From NCBI GenBank assembly GCA_963798805.1, contig CAWCVC010000010.1:248001-312000 (forward strand): a stretch of DNA of 64,000 nt, written 5' to 3'. The translations under genes were made by a program, and so were the position numbers. Numbering within the stretch: the first letter of the stretch is position 1; the number at the start of each line of letters is the position of its first letter. Below the pieces are notes generated by a model. It did no database searches, was not told where the DNA came from, and saw only the letters and a program-made list of their open reading frames with translations. Origin of the DNA: CAVZCK01 sp963798805 (lineage in GTDB: Bacteria > Pseudomonadota > Alphaproteobacteria > Rhizobiales > Rhodomicrobiaceae). This document shows positions 17,626 through 26,304 of this stretch, piece after piece.

Positions 17626-18735
17626 CTAGGACATCAGCGCCAGTCCGAGTTCCCGGCGCGCCCTTTCGCGCAGCACATCGATCGGCTGTAGACCTTCCTC
17701 GCTCTTGAAATGCCAGAAGGTCCAGCCGTTGCAAGCCGGACGGCCCTGAATGCGCGCGCCCATCTTGTGGATGGAGCCCTGCTCGCCGGCCAGGGCAAGC
17801 GTACCATCGGCGCGCACTTGCGCTTTCAGCGTGGCCTGTGCGTCGTAAAGCGTCGCCCCCGGCGTAATCATCCCCAATTCGAGCAGCGTCCCGAACGGAA
17901 TCCGCGCCTCGCCGCGGCGGCCGCGCATCAAGGTCAGATCTTCACGCGTCAGCGGGATCACCTCGGCGATGCGGGCCTGCGCCGCACGGGCATAATCCGC
18001 ATCCTGCTCGATGCCGATGAAGCGCCGGCCGAGCCGCTTGGCCGCCGCGCCGGTCGTTCCGGTGCCGAAGAACGGGTCGAGCACGACATCGCCGGGCGAG
18101 GTGCTGGCCATGAGAGCGCGGATGAGCAGCGCCTCCGGTTTCTGCGTCGGATGCGCCTTGCGGCCCTCATTGTCTTTCAGCCGCTCCGGGCCGCTGCAGA
18201 TCGGGATCAACCAGTCGGAGCGCATCTGCACATCGTCGTTGAACGCCTTCAGCGCCTCGTAATGGAAGGTGTAGCGCGAGCTTTCCGCGCGGGCGGCCCA
18301 GATCAGCGTCTCATGCGCGTTGGTGAAGCGCCGGCCGCGGAAATTCGGCATCGGATTGGTCTTGCGCCAGACCACGTCGTTAAGCAGCCAGTAGCCGAGA
18401 TCCTGAAGCGCCGAGCCGAGGCGGAAAATATTGTGGTAAGTGCCGATGACCCAGACCGCGCCGTCGGGCTTCAGGACGCGGCGGCATTCGGCCAGCCATT
18501 CCCGGCAGAAGGCGTCATAGGCGGCAAAGCTGTTGAACTTGTCCCAGTCCTGGCTGACGCCGTCGACGCGGGTGTTGTTCGGCCTGAGGAGGTCCCTTGT
18601 AAGCTGAAGATTATAAGGGGGATCGGCAAAGATCAGATCGACGGACGAACTCGGGATCTTCTTCAGTTCGGTGAGGCAGTTGCCAATGATGATCTGGTCG
18701 AGAAATTCGGAAATCGGCAAGCGGGACTGAGACAT
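17626..18735 (-). CDS. ccrM: Cell-cycle adenine DNA methyltransferase CcrM (GANTC)
   Basis: The 369-residue beta-class N6-adenine methyltransferase has the catalytic motif DLIFADPPYNLQL (about 37-49), the S-adenosylmethionine motif DPFFGTGTTGAAAKRLGR (about 235-252) and the C-terminal domain of about 80 residues with KMGARIQGRPACNGWTFWHF that is characteristic of CcrM. In alphaproteobacteria it methylates GANTC after replication and links the methylation state to cell-cycle transcription. ATG 18735 (MSQSRLPISEF) was chosen over the upstream open frame. A GATTC site lies about 50 bp upstream (18784-18788), so methylation-dependent control is conceivable. Confidence 0.95.
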   Translation of the reverse strand: MSQSRLPISEFLDQIIIGNCLTELKKIPSSSVDLIFADPPYNLQLTRDLLRPNNTRVDGVSQDWDKFNSFAAYDAFCREWLAECRRVLKPDGAVWVIGTYHNIFRLGSALQDLGYWLLNDVVWRKTNPMPNFRGRRFTNAHETLIWAARAESSRYTFHYEALKAFNDDVQMRSDWLIPICSGPERLKDNEGRKAHPTQKPEALLIRALMASTSPGDVVLDPFFGTGTTGAAAKRLGRRFIGIEQDADYARAAQARIAEVIPLTREDLTLMRGRRGEARIPFGTLLELGMITPGATLYDAQATLKAQVRADGTLALAGEQGSIHKMGARIQGRPACNGWTFWHFKSEEGLQPIDVLRERARRELGLALMS

Positions 18736-18930
18736 AAACGAACACCCAAACGCAACGGGAACGGAGGCGAAGAATTGAGCCCCGATTCTGGCATGACCGG
18801 CCGCACCGCGCCAGCCACCTCGGACCTGCAACCCAGGGCTGTTGACAAGAAAAATTAAACGCCGATGGTTAATGAGTGGTTAACGCCGGACATTTACCTT
18901 CGCGCTTGACTTTCGGAGCATCCAAAAGGA

Positions 18931-18948
18931 TATAAAGATATCTTTATA
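18931..18948. promoter_or_regulatory. Perfect 18 bp palindrome upstream of the ArsR-methyltransferase gene (putative operator)
   Basis: TATAAAGATATCTTTATA is perfectly symmetrical and ends 6 bp before the start codon of the ArsR-type regulator. Winged-helix dimers of the ArsR family bind such AT-rich palindromes, so autoregulation together with metF and metH is the likely role. It overlaps or adjoins the promoter, because there is no room for a normal leader. Confidence 0.75.
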
Positions 18949-18954
18949 CTGTGA

Positions 18955-19977
18955 ATGAGCTGTCGATGCGAGCGTCGATCCCGTCTGCAGAGTCTGGTCG
19001 ATATGTTGCGCGCCGTGGGCGAGATTACGCGGCTGCGGCTCCTGGTGCTGCTCGGCGAAGGCGAGTTCACTGTCAAGGACCTGACGCAGCTTCTCGGCCA
19101 GAGCCAGCCGCGCCTCAGCCGCCATCTGAAGCTGCTCGCCGATGCCCGGCTGATCGAGCGCTTCCAGGAAGGCTCGTCGGTGTTCTACCGCCTCGCCGAG
19201 CGCAGCGACGGCGCGGCGCTCGTGGCCAAGCTGCTCGGAGCGCTCGACCGGACCGACGCGGTGGTCAGCCGCGATCTCGCCCGCGCCGAAGCCTTGCGCG
19301 AGGAGAAAAGCGCGGCGGCGCAGGCCTATTTCCAGAGCCACGCGGCGGCCTGGGACGAGATCCGCGCCTATCACGCGCCGGAGGCCGCTGTCGAAGCGGC
19401 GATGCTGGCGGCGATGGGCGAAGGGCCGTTCGAGATGCTGATCGACCTCGGCACCGGGACGGGCCGCATCCTCGAGTTGTTCGCGGCGCGCGCCAGGCGG
19501 CTCATCGGTTTCGACGTCAATCGCGAGATGCTCGCCCATGCGCGGGCGCGGCTGGCGGCTGGCGGTGTCCGTAACGCCCAGGTCCGGCTCGGCGATCTGT
19601 TCAACCTGCCGCTGGAGGATGGCGTGGCCGATGCCGTCATCATCCATCAGGTGCTGCACTTCCTCGACGAGCCGGCCAAGGCGGTCGCTGAAGCCGCGCG
19701 GCTGCTCAGGCCCGGCGGGCGGCTGCTGATCGTCGATTTCGCCCCGCACGCCATCGAGGCGATGCGCGAGGACTATGCGCATTTGCGGCTCGGCTTCGAG
19801 CGCGGCCTGATCGAGGACTGGCTGCGCCGCGCGGGGCTTCACGCGGGCGCCTATCAGGCGATCCAGCCGCCACGCAAGAATGAGGGCAAGCTGAGCGTGT
19901 CGCTCTGGCTCGCCGCCAAGCCGCCGGTCACGCTCAAGAAGAAACGCGAAACGCCGGAAATCGCCGCGGAAGGTTAG
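18955..19977 (+). CDS. ArsR-family regulator fused to a SAM-dependent methyltransferase domain
   Basis: The 340-residue fusion has an ArsR winged helix in the first 95 or so residues (VGEITRLRLLVLLGEGEFTV, then QSQPRLSRHLKLLADARLIE as recognition helix) and a class I methyltransferase domain from about residue 150 (MLIDLGTGTGRILELFAARA; VIIHQVLHFLDEPAKAVAEA; RPGGRLLIVDFAPH). Such fusions sit with metF and metH in many alphaproteobacteria and are thought to sense S-adenosylhomocysteine or S-adenosylmethionine. ATG 18955 leaves only 6 bp to the palindrome, so the message may be leaderless, or a later start such as ATG 19003 may be used. metF starts 2 bp after its stop. Confidence 0.92.
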   Translation: MSCRCERRSRLQSLVDMLRAVGEITRLRLLVLLGEGEFTVKDLTQLLGQSQPRLSRHLKLLADARLIERFQEGSSVFYRLAERSDGAALVAKLLGALDRTDAVVSRDLARAEALREEKSAAAQAYFQSHAAAWDEIRAYHAPEAAVEAAMLAAMGEGPFEMLIDLGTGTGRILELFAARARRLIGFDVNREMLAHARARLAAGGVRNAQVRLGDLFNLPLEDGVADAVIIHQVLHFLDEPAKAVAEAARLLRPGGRLLIVDFAPHAIEAMREDYAHLRLGFERGLIEDWLRRAGLHAGAYQAIQPPRKNEGKLSVSLWLAAKPPVTLKKKRETPEIAAEG

Positions 19978-19979
19978 GG

Positions 19980-20921
19980 ATGAACGCCGCTCAGGACAAC
20001 AAGACCGGGACCTCGCATGGGCGCGGCATCGCCGTCTCCTTCGAGTTTTTCCCGCCCAAGACGGCGAAGATGGAAGCCGATCTCTGGCTGGCCATCGAGC
20101 GTCTGCGCCCGCTCAGGCCGAGCTTCGTCTCGGTGACCTATGGGGCGGGCGGCTCGACCCGCGAGCGCACCCACGCCATGGTCGAGCGCCTGCTGCGCGA
20201 AACCGATCTGCGGCCCGCCGCGCATTTGACCTGCGTCGGCGCCACCCGCGGCGAGGTCGACGAGGTGATCCGCGCCTATTGGTTGGCGGGTGTGCGCCAT
20301 ATCGTGGCGCTCCGGGGCGACGCGGCGGGCGGCGCCGGCACGGCTTACGTTCCGCATCCTGGCGGCTACACGAATGCGGCCGATCTGGTCGGCGGCATCA
20401 GGGGGATCGCGGATTTCGAGATTTCCGTCGCCGCCTATCCGGAAAAGCACCCGGACTCGCCGAGTATTGTGGCGGACATCGACAATCTCAAAGCCAAGAT
20501 CGATGCGGGTGCGACGCGTGCCATAACCCAGTTCTTTTTCGACAACGCCCATTATTTCCGCTTCGTCGATGCCGTCCGCGCCGCCGGCATCCATGTGCCG
20601 GTCGTGCCGGGGATCATCCCGGTGCACAATTTCGCGCAAGTGTCCCGCTTCGCCGCGCAATGCGGCGCCACCATTCCGGCGCGGATGGCGGAGCGCTTCG
20701 ACGGCCTGCAAAGCGACGTAGAGACGACGCATCTCGTCGCCGCGACGGTCGCCGCCGAGCAGGTGCTCGAACTGGCGGGGCAGGGCGTCAGCGAGTTCCA
20801 TTTCTATACGCTGAACCGCGCCAATCTGGTTTATGCGATCTGCCATTTGCTCGGCATCCGTCCGGCGGAAAGCGGCCACACTTCCGGGGGCCCGGCTCGT
20901 GCCAGCCGGGCGATGGCCTGA
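19980..20921 (+). CDS. metF: 5,10-methylenetetrahydrofolate reductase
   Basis: The 313-residue FAD enzyme reduces 5,10-methylene-THF to 5-methyl-THF, the methyl donor for methionine synthesis. Family marks are VSFEFFPPKTAKME (about 20), VSVTYGAGGSTRERT (about 52-66), the HLTCVGATRGEV block and ITQFFFDNAHYFRF. The C terminus FHFYTLNRANLVYAICHLLG is typical. The gene follows the regulator with a 2 bp gap and precedes the metH fragment gene with 3 bp, so the three form one tight operon behind the palindrome at 18931. Confidence 0.96.
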   Translation: MNAAQDNKTGTSHGRGIAVSFEFFPPKTAKMEADLWLAIERLRPLRPSFVSVTYGAGGSTRERTHAMVERLLRETDLRPAAHLTCVGATRGEVDEVIRAYWLAGVRHIVALRGDAAGGAGTAYVPHPGGYTNAADLVGGIRGIADFEISVAAYPEKHPDSPSIVADIDNLKAKIDAGATRAITQFFFDNAHYFRFVDAVRAAGIHVPVVPGIIPVHNFAQVSRFAAQCGATIPARMAERFDGLQSDVETTHLVAATVAAEQVLELAGQGVSEFHFYTLNRANLVYAICHLLGIRPAESGHTSGGPARASRAMA

Positions 20922-20924
20922 ATC

Positions 20925-22025
20925 ATGAGCACGCACGAGAAGAAAGCCGAGGCAAAGACGAAAATGACCCGCGCAGAGCCCATCGAAGCGTTGAAGCGCG
21001 CCGCCGGCGAACGCATCCTCATCCTCGACGGCGCCATGGGCACCATGATCCAGCGTTACAAGCTGACCGAGGCGGACTATCGCGGCGAGCGCTTCAAGGA
21101 CTGGCCGTCCGACCTCAAGGGCAATAACGATCTCCTGGCGCTCACCCAGCCGGACATCATCCGTGCCATCCATGAGGCTTATCTGGAAGCCGGCGCCGAT
21201 ATCCTCGAAACCAACACCTTCAACGCTCAAGCGATTTCCATGGCCGATTACGGCATGGAAATCCTTAGCTACGAGATCAATGTCGCGGCGGCGAAGCTGG
21301 CGCGCGAAGCGGCCGATCTGTGGACGGACAAAACGCCGGACCGGCCGCGCTTCGTCGCCGGCGCCATCGGTCCGACCAACCGCACTGCCTCGCTTTCGCC
21401 GGACGTCAACAACCCCGGCTTCCGCAACGTCACCTTCGAGGCGCTCGTCGCCGCCTATGGCGAGCAGACGCGCGGCCTGATCGAAGGCGGCGTCGACGCC
21501 ATCATGATCGAGACGGTGTTCGATACGCTGAATGCCAAGGCGGCGGGTTATGCGGTGCTGGAGAGCTTCGACAAGCTGGGCGTCACATTGGCGATCATGA
21601 TTTCCGGAACCATCACCGACCTTTCGGGCCGAAACCTGTCAGGGCAGACGCCGGAAGCATTCTGGTATTCGCTGCGCCATTTGAAGCCGTTTTCGGTGGG
21701 ACTGAACTGCTCGTTCGGCGCCGACCATCTGCGCCCGGCCGTCGCCGAAATCGCCGGCGTTGCGAATTGCTACGTCTCCGCCTATCCGAACGCCGGATTG
21801 CCGAATGCCATGGGGGAATATGACGAAACGCCCGACGAGATGGCCTGCAAGATGGAGGAATGGGCGCGCGACGGTCTGGTGAACATCGTCGGCGGCTGCT
21901 GCGGCTCGACCCCGGAGCACATCGCTCATATCAGGGAGCATGTCGAGAAATATCCGCCGCGGGAGGTCGCGAAGGTGGAGCGGAAGATGCGGCTTTCGGG
22001 GCTGGAGCCCTTCGTCCACAGCTAG
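20925..22025 (+). CDS. metH: Methionine synthase homocysteine-binding module (split MetH, N-terminal part)
   Basis: The 366 residues correspond only to the N-terminal homocysteine methyltransferase barrel of cobalamin-dependent MetH: ILILDGAMGTMIQRYKLTE (about 28-46), GAIGPTNRTASLSPDVNNP, and the zinc ligands in GLNCSFGAD (Cys about 263) and GGCCGSTPEH (paired Cys about 325). It ends with MRLSGLEPFVHS, which in full-length MetH is the linker before the pterin-binding module. The pterin, B12 and activation modules are not in this window, so they should be a separate gene elsewhere. The clean ending at a module border suggests a natural split rather than damage. Confidence 0.88.
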   Translation: MSTHEKKAEAKTKMTRAEPIEALKRAAGERILILDGAMGTMIQRYKLTEADYRGERFKDWPSDLKGNNDLLALTQPDIIRAIHEAYLEAGADILETNTFNAQAISMADYGMEILSYEINVAAAKLAREAADLWTDKTPDRPRFVAGAIGPTNRTASLSPDVNNPGFRNVTFEALVAAYGEQTRGLIEGGVDAIMIETVFDTLNAKAAGYAVLESFDKLGVTLAIMISGTITDLSGRNLSGQTPEAFWYSLRHLKPFSVGLNCSFGADHLRPAVAEIAGVANCYVSAYPNAGLPNAMGEYDETPDEMACKMEEWARDGLVNIVGGCCGSTPEHIAHIREHVEKYPPREVAKVERKMRLSGLEPFVHS

Positions 22026-22052
22026 CCAGTCTCCACCTTGCGAGGTCAGCGA

Positions 22053-22412
22053 TTAGTGAGCCTTCTTGGCCGGAGCCTTCGGCTTGCGCGCGGGCTTTTT
22101 CGCAACCTTCTTCGCGGCTTTCTGAGCCGGAGCGGTGATCGGGTTGCCGTTGGCGCCGGCAGCCGCGCGCGACTTGGCGGGCTTCTTCGCCTTGGCGCTG
22201 CTGGCCGGGAGCTGCGAGCTCATCCAGGCGATGAAGGCGTCCCACTTCACGGTCACGTCCTTCGTGCTCTTGGCCTTGTTGCTCCAGACCAGACCCTTGT
22301 TGGTCAGGGCGAGGTCGCCGAGGCGGCGGGCGCCGTTGCCGTAAATGCCGAAAGCGATCGCGGCGTTCTTGATTTCGGTAGCCTTTTTGGCGGCTTCATT
22401 CTTGATCTGCAT
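22053..22412 (-). CDS. Small protein with histone-H1-like Lys/Ala/Pro-rich tail
   Basis: The 119-residue protein (ATG 22412, MQIKNEAAKKATEIKN) has a globular N-terminal part of about 65 residues and a tail from about residue 70 made of KKPAKSRAAAG, AQKAAKKVAKKPARKPKA and PAKKAH. Such tails bind DNA electrostatically and are found in bacterial H1-like nucleoid proteins. I do not recognise the globular part (GIYGNGARRLGDLALTNKGL, DVTVKWDAFIAWM). It converges with metH, the ends being 27 bp apart. A nucleoid or stress role is only an inference. Confidence 0.75.
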   Translation of the reverse strand: MQIKNEAAKKATEIKNAAIAFGIYGNGARRLGDLALTNKGLVWSNKAKSTKDVTVKWDAFIAWMSSQLPASSAKAKKPAKSRAAAGANGNPITAPAQKAAKKVAKKPARKPKAPAKKAH

Positions 22413-22875
22413 TGTCGTCCCCAAAGGATTGGTGTTTTGCCTTGCCCGAAGAACGCCCCCCTCATGTGCGGCGCGGTCTCTGCGGACGCTGTGGAACAGC
22501 AAGCCCATTTATCCGCGATTATGCTTAAGATAGATTTCACGCTAATTAGGAAGTTTCTCGGCCGGCTTTAACGATTGCTCTGCTGACGGAACGGCGAGCT
22601 TCCCTCAAAAAGTCTTGGTACGCTTGATCTTTGTCAGGATGATCAGCAGAGGGATCGGCTGGTGGCGTTTACGATTTAATCCGTTCTGGAAAAAAATCTT
22701 GGTTTCCAGGGCGTTAAAACCATACCTGATTCGCCTTTGATCGAATCGCCGCGAGCAGATCCGCTCATTCACTCGTATAAGTGGTTCGCGGTAATGGCAT
22801 AGATCACTGATGCTCGCTCTTAAAATCGATCAGTTGTCTGAATCAATCGTGATCCGGGGGCATTGCTTTTTGAGC
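22413..22875. other. Gene-free 0.46 kb interval between the H1-like gene and ubiB
   Basis: This holds the promoter of the H1-like gene on the minus strand and whatever follows ubiB. It is mixed in base composition, with A/T-rich patches near 22530 and 22690. I see no RNA gene and no member of the repeat families. Confidence 0.45.
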
Positions 22876-24456
22876 TTACACCCAAAGCTTGATCGCGATC
22901 GCGGCGAGCGCCAGCGCGCCGAGCCAGAGCGCGGTGCGCGTCGGCCAGCTTCGTGCCGACTGCGCGGCAGCCATGCGTTCCACGGTCGAGTCGTCGAGAT
23001 GCAGACCGTTCTCGCCGACCTCGGCGAGCGCAGCGCCGACCTTCCGGGCTTGATCGGCGAGCTTGGGAGCCTCGGCGACGAGTCCGGCGATCGCGTTGAC
23101 GCTTTCGACCGCGTCGGTGATGCGCGCGCGAGGGCCGATCTGCTCCTCCATCCAGCCTTTGACGACCGGCTCGGCGGCCGTCCAGATGTTCAGCTTCGGA
23201 TCGAGCATCCGCGCCACGCCCTCGACCACCACCATGGTCTTCTGCAGAAGCAAGAGCTCCGGCCTCGTCTTCATATCGAACAGCTCGGTCACCTCGAAAA
23301 GCTGCGACAAGAGCCGCGCCATCGAGATCTGCTCGGCGGTGCGGTTCATCAGCGGCTCGCCGATCGAGCGCAGCGCCTGGGCGAAGGCCTCGACGCTATG
23401 ATTTGGCGGGACGTATCCGGCGTCGAGATGCATCTGCGCCGCGCGGCGGTAGTCGCGCATAATGAAGCCGTAGAGGATCTCGGCGAGGAAGCGCTTCTCC
23501 TGCGGGCCGAGCCGTCCCATGATGCCGAAATCGACAGCCACCAGCGTTCCGTCCGGCTCGACGAAGAGATTGCCCTGATGCATGTCGGCGTGGAAGAAGC
23601 CGTCGCGCATCGCATGGCGCAGGAAGGAGCGGATGACGTGATTGCCGAGCGCGCTGCGGTCGATGCCGGCGCGGTCGAGCGCGTCGAGATCCGCGATCGG
23701 GATGGCGCCGACCCATTCCGTCGTCAGCACGCGCGCCGCGGTGCGCATCCAGTCGACTTTCGGCACGCGAAAGCCGGTGTCGCCCGCCAGCGCGATCGTC
23801 TCGGCCATCTCGGACATGGCGGCTGCCTCGAGCCGCAGGTCCATTTCCAGACGCGTCCATTCAGCGAGCGTGTCGACGACGGCGACCGGCCGCAGGCGCC
23901 GCGACGGCGAATAGAGACGCTCGATCTGACGCGCGGCGAAATAGAAGCTGTCGAGATCGTTGCGGAAGCGCTTTTCGATCCCTGGCCTGAGGATCTTGAC
24001 CGCGACGGACCGAAGGCTGCCGTCCGGGTCGCGCACGCTCGCCTTGTGCACCTGGGCGATGGAAGCCGCCGCGATCGGGGGACCGAATTCGGCATAGAGC
24101 TGGTCGGTCTCCTGGCCGAGGGACTCGCGGATTGTCTGGCGCGCCTTGTCCATCGAGAAAGGCGGAAGCTTGTCCTGAAGGTGGGCGAGGTCGCGCGCCA
24201 GCTCCGGCCCGATGATGTCCCGCCGCGTGGCGAGGAACTGCCCGAGCTTGATGTAGCTGGGCCCGAGCGCGGTCAGGGCCTGGGACAGCCTCTTCTGGCG
24301 GCCCTTGCGCGGGTCGCGCAGCGGCGCGGTCACCCGCCGGAGGAGACGCGCGGGGGCAGGCGTGTCCAGATCGTCCGGCAGAATATGCACGCCGTGCCAG
24401 GCGAGGGTGACCCCCGCCCGCCCAAGCCGGAAAAGATTGATGAAGGCGCTCAGCAT
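22876..24456 (-). CDS. ubiB: UbiB: atypical kinase/ATPase of ubiquinone biosynthesis
   Basis: The 526-residue ABC1/ADCK-family protein supports ubiquinone biosynthesis at the inner membrane, probably by extracting hydrophobic precursors with ATP. Family marks are LGPSYIKLGQFLATRRDIIG (KxGQ motif, about 64-83), PPIAAASIAQVHKASV with the Ala-rich loop, VAVKILRPGIE (Lys), and GFFHADMHQGNLFVEPDGTL (about 285) followed by VAVDFGIMGRL. The C terminus holds one or two membrane segments (TALWLGALALAAIAIKLWV). It is transcribed after ubiE, about 100 bp away on the same strand. Confidence 0.96.
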   Translation of the reverse strand: MLSAFINLFRLGRAGVTLAWHGVHILPDDLDTPAPARLLRRVTAPLRDPRKGRQKRLSQALTALGPSYIKLGQFLATRRDIIGPELARDLAHLQDKLPPFSMDKARQTIRESLGQETDQLYAEFGPPIAAASIAQVHKASVRDPDGSLRSVAVKILRPGIEKRFRNDLDSFYFAARQIERLYSPSRRLRPVAVVDTLAEWTRLEMDLRLEAAAMSEMAETIALAGDTGFRVPKVDWMRTAARVLTTEWVGAIPIADLDALDRAGIDRSALGNHVIRSFLRHAMRDGFFHADMHQGNLFVEPDGTLVAVDFGIMGRLGPQEKRFLAEILYGFIMRDYRRAAQMHLDAGYVPPNHSVEAFAQALRSIGEPLMNRTAEQISMARLLSQLFEVTELFDMKTRPELLLLQKTMVVVEGVARMLDPKLNIWTAAEPVVKGWMEEQIGPRARITDAVESVNAIAGLVAEAPKLADQARKVGAALAEVGENGLHLDDSTVERMAAAQSARSWPTRTALWLGALALAAIAIKLWV

Positions 24457-24556
24457 TTGCGCCTTATAACAAGCGGCGCGTTAATTTAGAGCCTCAATAT
24501 TTGCGAAAAGAGACGAAACGCCACGGAGTTAGCAGCGAAGCCGGCTTCCTTGCCGC

Positions 24557-25312
24557 TCAGATTCGCCAGCCGGAATGCAGCGCGGCGATGCCGCCGGAGA
24601 GATTGCGGTATTGCACGCGCTCGAAGCCGGCGGCGCGGATCATGGCGGCGAAGCGCTCCTGCGAGGGAAAGCGGCGGATGCTCTCGACCAGATAGCGATA
24701 GGCGTCCTCGTCCTTGGCGACGAGTTCGCCGAGCCGCGGAATGACCTTGAAGGAAAAGCCGTCATAGAGGTGGTCGAGCATCGGCGTGCGCACCTCGGAG
24801 AATTCGAGGCAGAGAAAGCGGCCGCCGCGCTTCAGCACGCGAAAGGCCTCCGCGAGCGCGCGATCGATATGGGTGACGTTGCGGATGCCGAAGGCGATGG
24901 TGTAGGCGTCGAAACTCTTATCAGAGAAGGGCAGGGCCTCGGCATTGCTCTGCACGAAGGCGAGCTGCCCGTCATAGGTGGGCCTCAGCTTTTTGCGCCC
25001 GGCATCGAGCATCTCGGCGCTGATGTCGCAGATTGTAGCGCGCGATCCTGGCCCTGCAGCATTGAGAAAGCGGCGCGCGATGTCGCCAGTGCCCCCGGCA
25101 ACATCGAGAAGGCTTTGCCGCGCGGATGCGGACGGGGCGAGCCAGTTGATGAGGTCGTTCTTCCAGAGCCGGTGCATGCCGCCCGACATCAGATCGTTCA
25201 TCAGGTCGTAGCGGTTCGCCACCCGCGCGAAGATCGCGTTGACGAGGCCCTGCCGCTCGCCTTCCGCGATTGTTTGAAAGCCGAAACTCGCCTCGCCCTT
25301 GTTGCCAGTCAT
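24557..25312 (-). CDS. ubiE: Demethylmenaquinone/demethylubiquinol C-methyltransferase UbiE
   Basis: The 251-residue class I methyltransferase shows IFARVANRYDLMNDLMSGGMHRLWK (cut here into its two halves: VANRYDLMNDLMS and GGMHRLWK), the SAM motif LLDVAGGTGDIARRFL (about 64-79) and the UbiE signature FGIRNVTHIDRALAEAFRVL with FLCLEFSEV. It performs the C-methylation step of ubiquinone synthesis. It stands head to head with mutM, about 60 bp between the starts, and is followed by ubiB. This ubiE-ubiB-mutM arrangement is conserved in Hyphomicrobiales. Confidence 0.96.
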   Translation of the reverse strand: MTGNKGEASFGFQTIAEGERQGLVNAIFARVANRYDLMNDLMSGGMHRLWKNDLINWLAPSASARQSLLDVAGGTGDIARRFLNAAGPGSRATICDISAEMLDAGRKKLRPTYDGQLAFVQSNAEALPFSDKSFDAYTIAFGIRNVTHIDRALAEAFRVLKRGGRFLCLEFSEVRTPMLDHLYDGFSFKVIPRLGELVAKDEDAYRYLVESIRRFPSQERFAAMIRAAGFERVQYRNLSGGIAALHSGWRI

Positions 25313-25375
25313 GCCGGAAGCCTAGCCTGTTTCCCATCATGCGGCTATGGTCTTGGCGAATTTGGCGACAGAGAT

Positions 25376-26281
25376 ATGCCCGAGCTTCCCGAAGTCGAAA
25401 CCGTCCGCCTCGGCCTTGCACCCGCTCTCGAAGGCGCGACCTTCGCGCGGGTTGAGCAGCGGCGCGCCGATCTGCGCTTTCCGCTGCCGGAGAACTTTGC
25501 GAAGCGGCTCGAAGGCCGCCGGGTCGAGCGGCTCGAGAGGCGCGCCAAATATCTGCTGGCCTATCTCGATGACGGACAGGTCCTGGTCATGCATCTCGGC
25601 ATGACCGGCCGGTTCCTGGTCGGTAGCCTTCTCGAAAGCGACGGCGGCAAGACGAACGGCGCGCGCATGCTCGGCGAATTTGCGCATCAGGCCGGCGACA
25701 GTGACAAGCACGACCATATCGTCTTCGAGATGAGCAATTTCGCCGTCATCCACTATAACGATGCCCGCCGCTTCGGCTATATGACGCTGATCGGCGCGGA
25801 CGAACTCGCCGCCCATCCGCTGTTCCGCGATCTGGGCATCGAGCCGCTCGGGGACGAGATGAACGCCGCCTATCTCGCCGTCAAGGGCGCCGGGCGGAAA
25901 CAGCCGCTCAAGGCATTCCTGCTCGATCAGCATGTGATCGCCGGGCTCGGCAATATCTATGCCTGCGAGGCGCTGTTCCGGGCCGGGTTGTCGCCGGTGA
26001 AGCCGGCCGCCGTGCTCGTGGACGAGAACGGCAAGCCATCTGCCGCAGCCAAGCGCCTCGCCCCGGCCATCCGCGCCGTGCTGGAAGATGCGATCGAAGC
26101 GGGCGGCTCCTCCCTCCGGGATTACCGCAAGGCTGACGGCTCGCTCGGTTATTTCCAGCACCGTTTTGCCGTCTATGGCCGCGAGGGCGAGCCCTGCTCG
26201 CGTGGAAGCTGCAAGGGCGTCGTCCGGCGCATGGTACAAAGCGGCCGCTCGACCTTTTATTGCGATCCGTGCCAGAAATAG
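25376..26281 (+). CDS. mutM: Formamidopyrimidine-DNA glycosylase (Fpg/MutM)
   Basis: The 301-residue base-excision repair enzyme removes 8-oxoguanine and other oxidised purines and nicks the strand. ATG 25376 gives the obligatory MPELPEVETVR, in which Pro2 is the Schiff-base nucleophile and Glu3 the proton donor. LVMHLGMTGRF carries the intercalation region, and the C-terminal zinc finger is visible as YGREGEPCSRGSCKGVVRRM followed by FYCDPCQK. An insertion of about 20 residues after LGMTGRF (SLLESDGGKTNGARMLGEFA) is usual in alphaproteobacteria and explains the length. The long open frame upstream is not coding. Confidence 0.97.
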   Translation: MPELPEVETVRLGLAPALEGATFARVEQRRADLRFPLPENFAKRLEGRRVERLERRAKYLLAYLDDGQVLVMHLGMTGRFLVGSLLESDGGKTNGARMLGEFAHQAGDSDKHDHIVFEMSNFAVIHYNDARRFGYMTLIGADELAAHPLFRDLGIEPLGDEMNAAYLAVKGAGRKQPLKAFLLDQHVIAGLGNIYACEALFRAGLSPVKPAAVLVDENGKPSAAAKRLAPAIRAVLEDAIEAGGSSLRDYRKADGSLGYFQHRFAVYGREGEPCSRGSCKGVVRRMVQSGRSTFYCDPCQK

Positions 26282-26304
26282 ATTTGCCTCGCAAGGAGAT
26301 GCGC

